Shown here piece by piece: positions 62,433-64,000 of a stretch of DNA of 64,000 nt. The notes below the pieces were generated by a model. That model did no database searches, was not told the origin of the DNA, and saw only the letters and a list, made by a program, of their open reading frames with translations. A program made the translations under genes and the position numbers. Location of the stretch: positions 4,092,001-4,156,000 of the forward strand of contig NZ_CP150300.1 of the NCBI RefSeq assembly GCF_037991315.1. Reading direction: 5' to 3'. The number at the start of each line of letters is the position of its first letter. Position 1 is the first letter of the stretch. The DNA comes from Paenibacillus sp. FSL H8-0079. Lineage in GTDB: Bacteria > Bacillota > Bacilli > Paenibacillales > Paenibacillaceae.

Positions 62433-63246
62433 CTATGAGTGCTTTTTTCGCAGGCACTCTTAACGTAATGATGTGCATCTCCGCAGGACAACCTAGTCGG
62501 AGAGGAAGATGATTGGTCCCGTATCCTCTGCTAACAAGCATTTTGCCTTCTTGATGAACGTCATCCGGACTACGCTTAAGGGAATACCACCCATTCGATA
62601 TGGGACGATACGCTCTGCTCAGGAACACAGGTCCGAAAAAAGGTAATACCAATTGTCCGCCATGTGTATGGCCGCTCAAGATTAGATCTGCATTTTGCTC
62701 CAAGCGAAGAGCCTGCAAAGGATCATGCACGATGGCAATTTTGCAAAAACGGTCGCCGACCTGCTCTAGTAATACATCTCCCTGTTTGGAACGATAGTCT
62801 ATACCGATCAAGCTCACTCTGTCTTTGCCCCTCCGCAAATATACGATGGTATCCTGCAAGAGCTGAACACCAGATTCCCGAAGGATTCGAGCAAGTTGAG
62901 CGGTACCCGCCCTCTTGTCATGGTTGCCATACACCGTAAACGAAGGAGCAATGTTCGATAAGAGTTTCATATTATGTCTAACTATGGACCATGAGATTCC
63001 TTTTTCCGCAACGTCCCCACCGATCAGAAGCCAGTCCACCTTGTTTTTAAAGTTTTCCAAATTCTTCTGCTTCAGCTTACGTTTGTGCGTGTCGGATACA
63101 TACAAAATCATAGCCCCGTCAAAGGATGGTGGCAGATGAGGAACTTCAACCTCTTCTTCAATCATTTGATGAACATGGGCTTCACGCCACATATGAAAGA
63201 GTAGTACAACTCCCATCAAAATGATTAAACCTGCGATGAATAGCAT
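62419..63246 (-). CDS. Membrane-anchored metallophosphoesterase (YpbG-like)
   Basis: A 275-residue calcineurin-like phosphoesterase. One N-terminal membrane segment (FIAGLIILMGVVLLFHM) precedes the catalytic domain with YVSDTHKRK, GGDVAEKG, YGNHD, and GHTHGGQ, all metal ligands intact. The ATG at 63246 overlaps the upstream stop (TAATG). Same location relative to mecA and a CPBP protease as B. subtilis ypbG. Substrate unknown; relatives include UDP-diacylglucosamine hydrolase-like and nucleotide phosphatases. Confidence 0.9.
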   Translation of the reverse strand: MLFIAGLIILMGVVLLFHMWREAHVHQMIEEEVEVPHLPPSFDGAMILYVSDTHKRKLKQKNLENFKNKVDWLLIGGDVAEKGISWSIVRHNMKLLSNIAPSFTVYGNHDKRAGTAQLARILRESGVQLLQDTIVYLRRGKDRVSLIGIDYRSKQGDVLLEQVGDRFCKIAIVHDPLQALRLEQNADLILSGHTHGGQLVLPFFGPVFLSRAYRPISNGWYSLKRSPDDVHQEGKMLVSRGYGTNHLPLRLGCPAEMHIITLRVPAKKALIEKQP

Positions 63247-63698
63247 TACCACGGCAAGGGAAGGAACGTATTCAGAGCAGGTGCCCCTTTTACCCCCCAC
63301 CAAACTAGACTAATCGTTAACATGACAAAAATAAAAATGAGTGAATTGACAAACCTCTTGCTCAATTTTAGTCGACGTGAAGGATGTAATTCTGTCCGCG
63401 TAGGAAGCGAACCCGCTTCGGGGATCGATTCTTCCGTTGATGTTGGCGTTTTTTTGTAGCGTGATGGTGCTCTTTGTGGTAGTACTGGACTTTCCAGCTT
63501 TTCTGTATAGGGCTTGCGCTGTGATCTAGGTATGGAAACGGAAGTTATTGGTGTGATAACTCCAACTTCAGCAGCGGCTGACGTTTCAGCAACCAGGCTT
63601 ACTTGAGAAGCCACCTTACGCTCGGATGTCTCTTTTTTATCCGATTGACGATGGCGCTGACTGCCATATGTCTTCATTCTGCTTAATGGCTGATTCAT
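63246..63698 (-). CDS. Single-span membrane protein with disordered cytoplasmic tail
   Basis: A 150-residue protein I do not recognise. Residues 1-110 are polar, basic and low in hydrophobics (probably disordered), followed by one transmembrane span near residues 117-137 (SLIFIFVMLTISLVWWG) and a short outer tail. Start and stop overlap both neighbours (ATGA with the CPBP gene, TAATG with the phosphoesterase), so it is in a three-gene operon. Confidence 0.75.
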   Translation of the reverse strand: MNQPLSRMKTYGSQRHRQSDKKETSERKVASQVSLVAETSAAAEVGVITPITSVSIPRSQRKPYTEKLESPVLPQRAPSRYKKTPTSTEESIPEAGSLPTRTELHPSRRLKLSKRFVNSLIFIFVMLTISLVWWGVKGAPALNTFLPLPW

Positions 63699-64000
63699 GA
63701 TCCCCTCCGAAAACGTATCGCTAATCCGGACACCAAATCAATTATAAAGTGACATAATATAGGCGCCCATAATGTGCCGGATTGCATGTAAATCCAACCC
63801 AATCCATAACTTGAGACAAACACCCATCCTGTTGGAATCCAGTGCCGCAAATAACGAATGTGGATAACTGCAAATAAAATACTTGTCCAGTAAGGACCGA
63901 TGGCATGTTGAATGGCTCCACGGAATAATAATTCCTCACACACAGCAACAATGGCTGCTATACATACAATGTGCCAGATCGGACGCCCACGAAACAACAT
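63695..64000 (-). CDS. CPBP-family intramembrane metalloprotease, 5' end beyond window
   Basis: The last 101 or more residues of a multi-span protein that runs off the right edge, so the true start is not seen. The CPBP (CAAX protease and bacteriocin-processing) motif EELLFRGAIQ is present, with the second motif histidine in FAVIHIRYL and the third in HFIIDLVSG. B. subtilis has the CPBP gene ypbD in this neighbourhood. Members cleave membrane proteins or modify signalling peptides; the substrate here is unknown. Confidence 0.88.
   Translation of the reverse strand: MLFRGRPIWHIVCIAAIVAVCEELLFRGAIQHAIGPYWTSILFAVIHIRYLRHWIPTGWVFVSSYGLGWIYMQSGTLWAPILCHFIIDLVSGLAIRFRRGS

Noticed and set aside
1..64000. 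CRISPR arrays, prophage, rRNA or tRNA genes, complete insertion sequences
   Set aside because: No regularly spaced repeats, integrase, phage structural genes, transposase, or tRNA- or rRNA-like segments were recognised on either strand; only the non-coding MITE-like element was found.

Overview
The window reads as chromosomal DNA of a spore-forming Bacillota of the Paenibacillus type. Supporting signs are bacillithiol genes (bshA, bshB1), sporulation and germination genes (spoIVA, spoVIF, ypjB, ypeB), a menaquinol-cytochrome c reductase (qcrABC), GGAGG-type ribosome binding sites with several TTG and GTG starts, and gene order closely parallel to the Bacillus subtilis stretch from dinG/panDCB through qcr, trp/aro, hep/men, hbs, spoIVA, gpsA, der, rpsA-like and cmk to ypeB, prsW, mecA and ypbG. 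The genus is inferred from gene content; no marker RNA gene is present. Nearly every gene lies on the minus strand; only the YitT-family gene near 12.4 kb and a polysaccharide deacetylase near 61.5 kb are on the plus strand.

Layout from left to right. 0-5.4 kb: a 3'-truncated dinG exonuclease-helicase, a TPR protein, and panD-panC-panB (pantothenate) behind a leader that ends in a terminator. 5.7-12.3 kb: birA, cca, bshA, bshB1, mgsA, dapB, a TPR protein and a MazG-like pyrophosphohydrolase. 12.4-18.2 kb: YitT-family membrane protein, ypjB, ypjA, qcrC-qcrB-qcrA, ypiF and a 59-residue stand-alone IDEAL-domain protein at the ypiB (reoY) position. 18.2-22.6 kb: gamma carbonic anhydrase, an unrecognised 372-residue protein, a histidine phosphatase, an anti-sigma/ECF sigma pair with a likely autoregulatory promoter, and a strong candidate small RNA. 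22.7-34.6 kb: the aromatic supra-operon aroC-aroB-aroH, trpE-D-C-F-B-A, hisC, tyrA. 34.8-42.0 kb: cheR, ndk, hepT, a UbiX/UbiA pair, menG, hepS, mtrB (TRAP) and hbs.

42.2-46.0 kb holds a sugar-type ABC transporter operon with a CRP-like palindrome at its promoter, apparently inserted between hbs and spoIVA. 46-64 kb: spoIVA, a YphF-like lipoprotein, a 2Fe-2S ferredoxin, a nucleotidyltransferase-fold protein, a DUF2768 (YphE) protein, spoVIF, gpsA, plsY, der, an S1-domain protein, plsC, cmk, YpfB-like and PilZ (YpfA-like) proteins, ypeB, a small zinc-ribbon protein, prsW, mecA, a lipoprotein polysaccharide deacetylase, a metallophosphoesterase, and a 5'-truncated CPBP protease.

The most notable logic is regulatory. 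The window encodes TRAP (mtrB) and also its likely target: eleven NAG triplets directly downstream of a sigma-A promoter between aroH and trpE. The trp leader carries an intrinsic terminator and, between it and trpE, a 184-bp element with perfect 14-bp terminal inverted repeats and a 4-bp flanking duplication (MITE-like). A separate 85-nt transcription unit at 22.5 kb, with its own consensus promoter, a hairpin presenting a CU-rich anti-Shine-Dalgarno loop, and a terminator, is the best candidate for an undescribed regulator.
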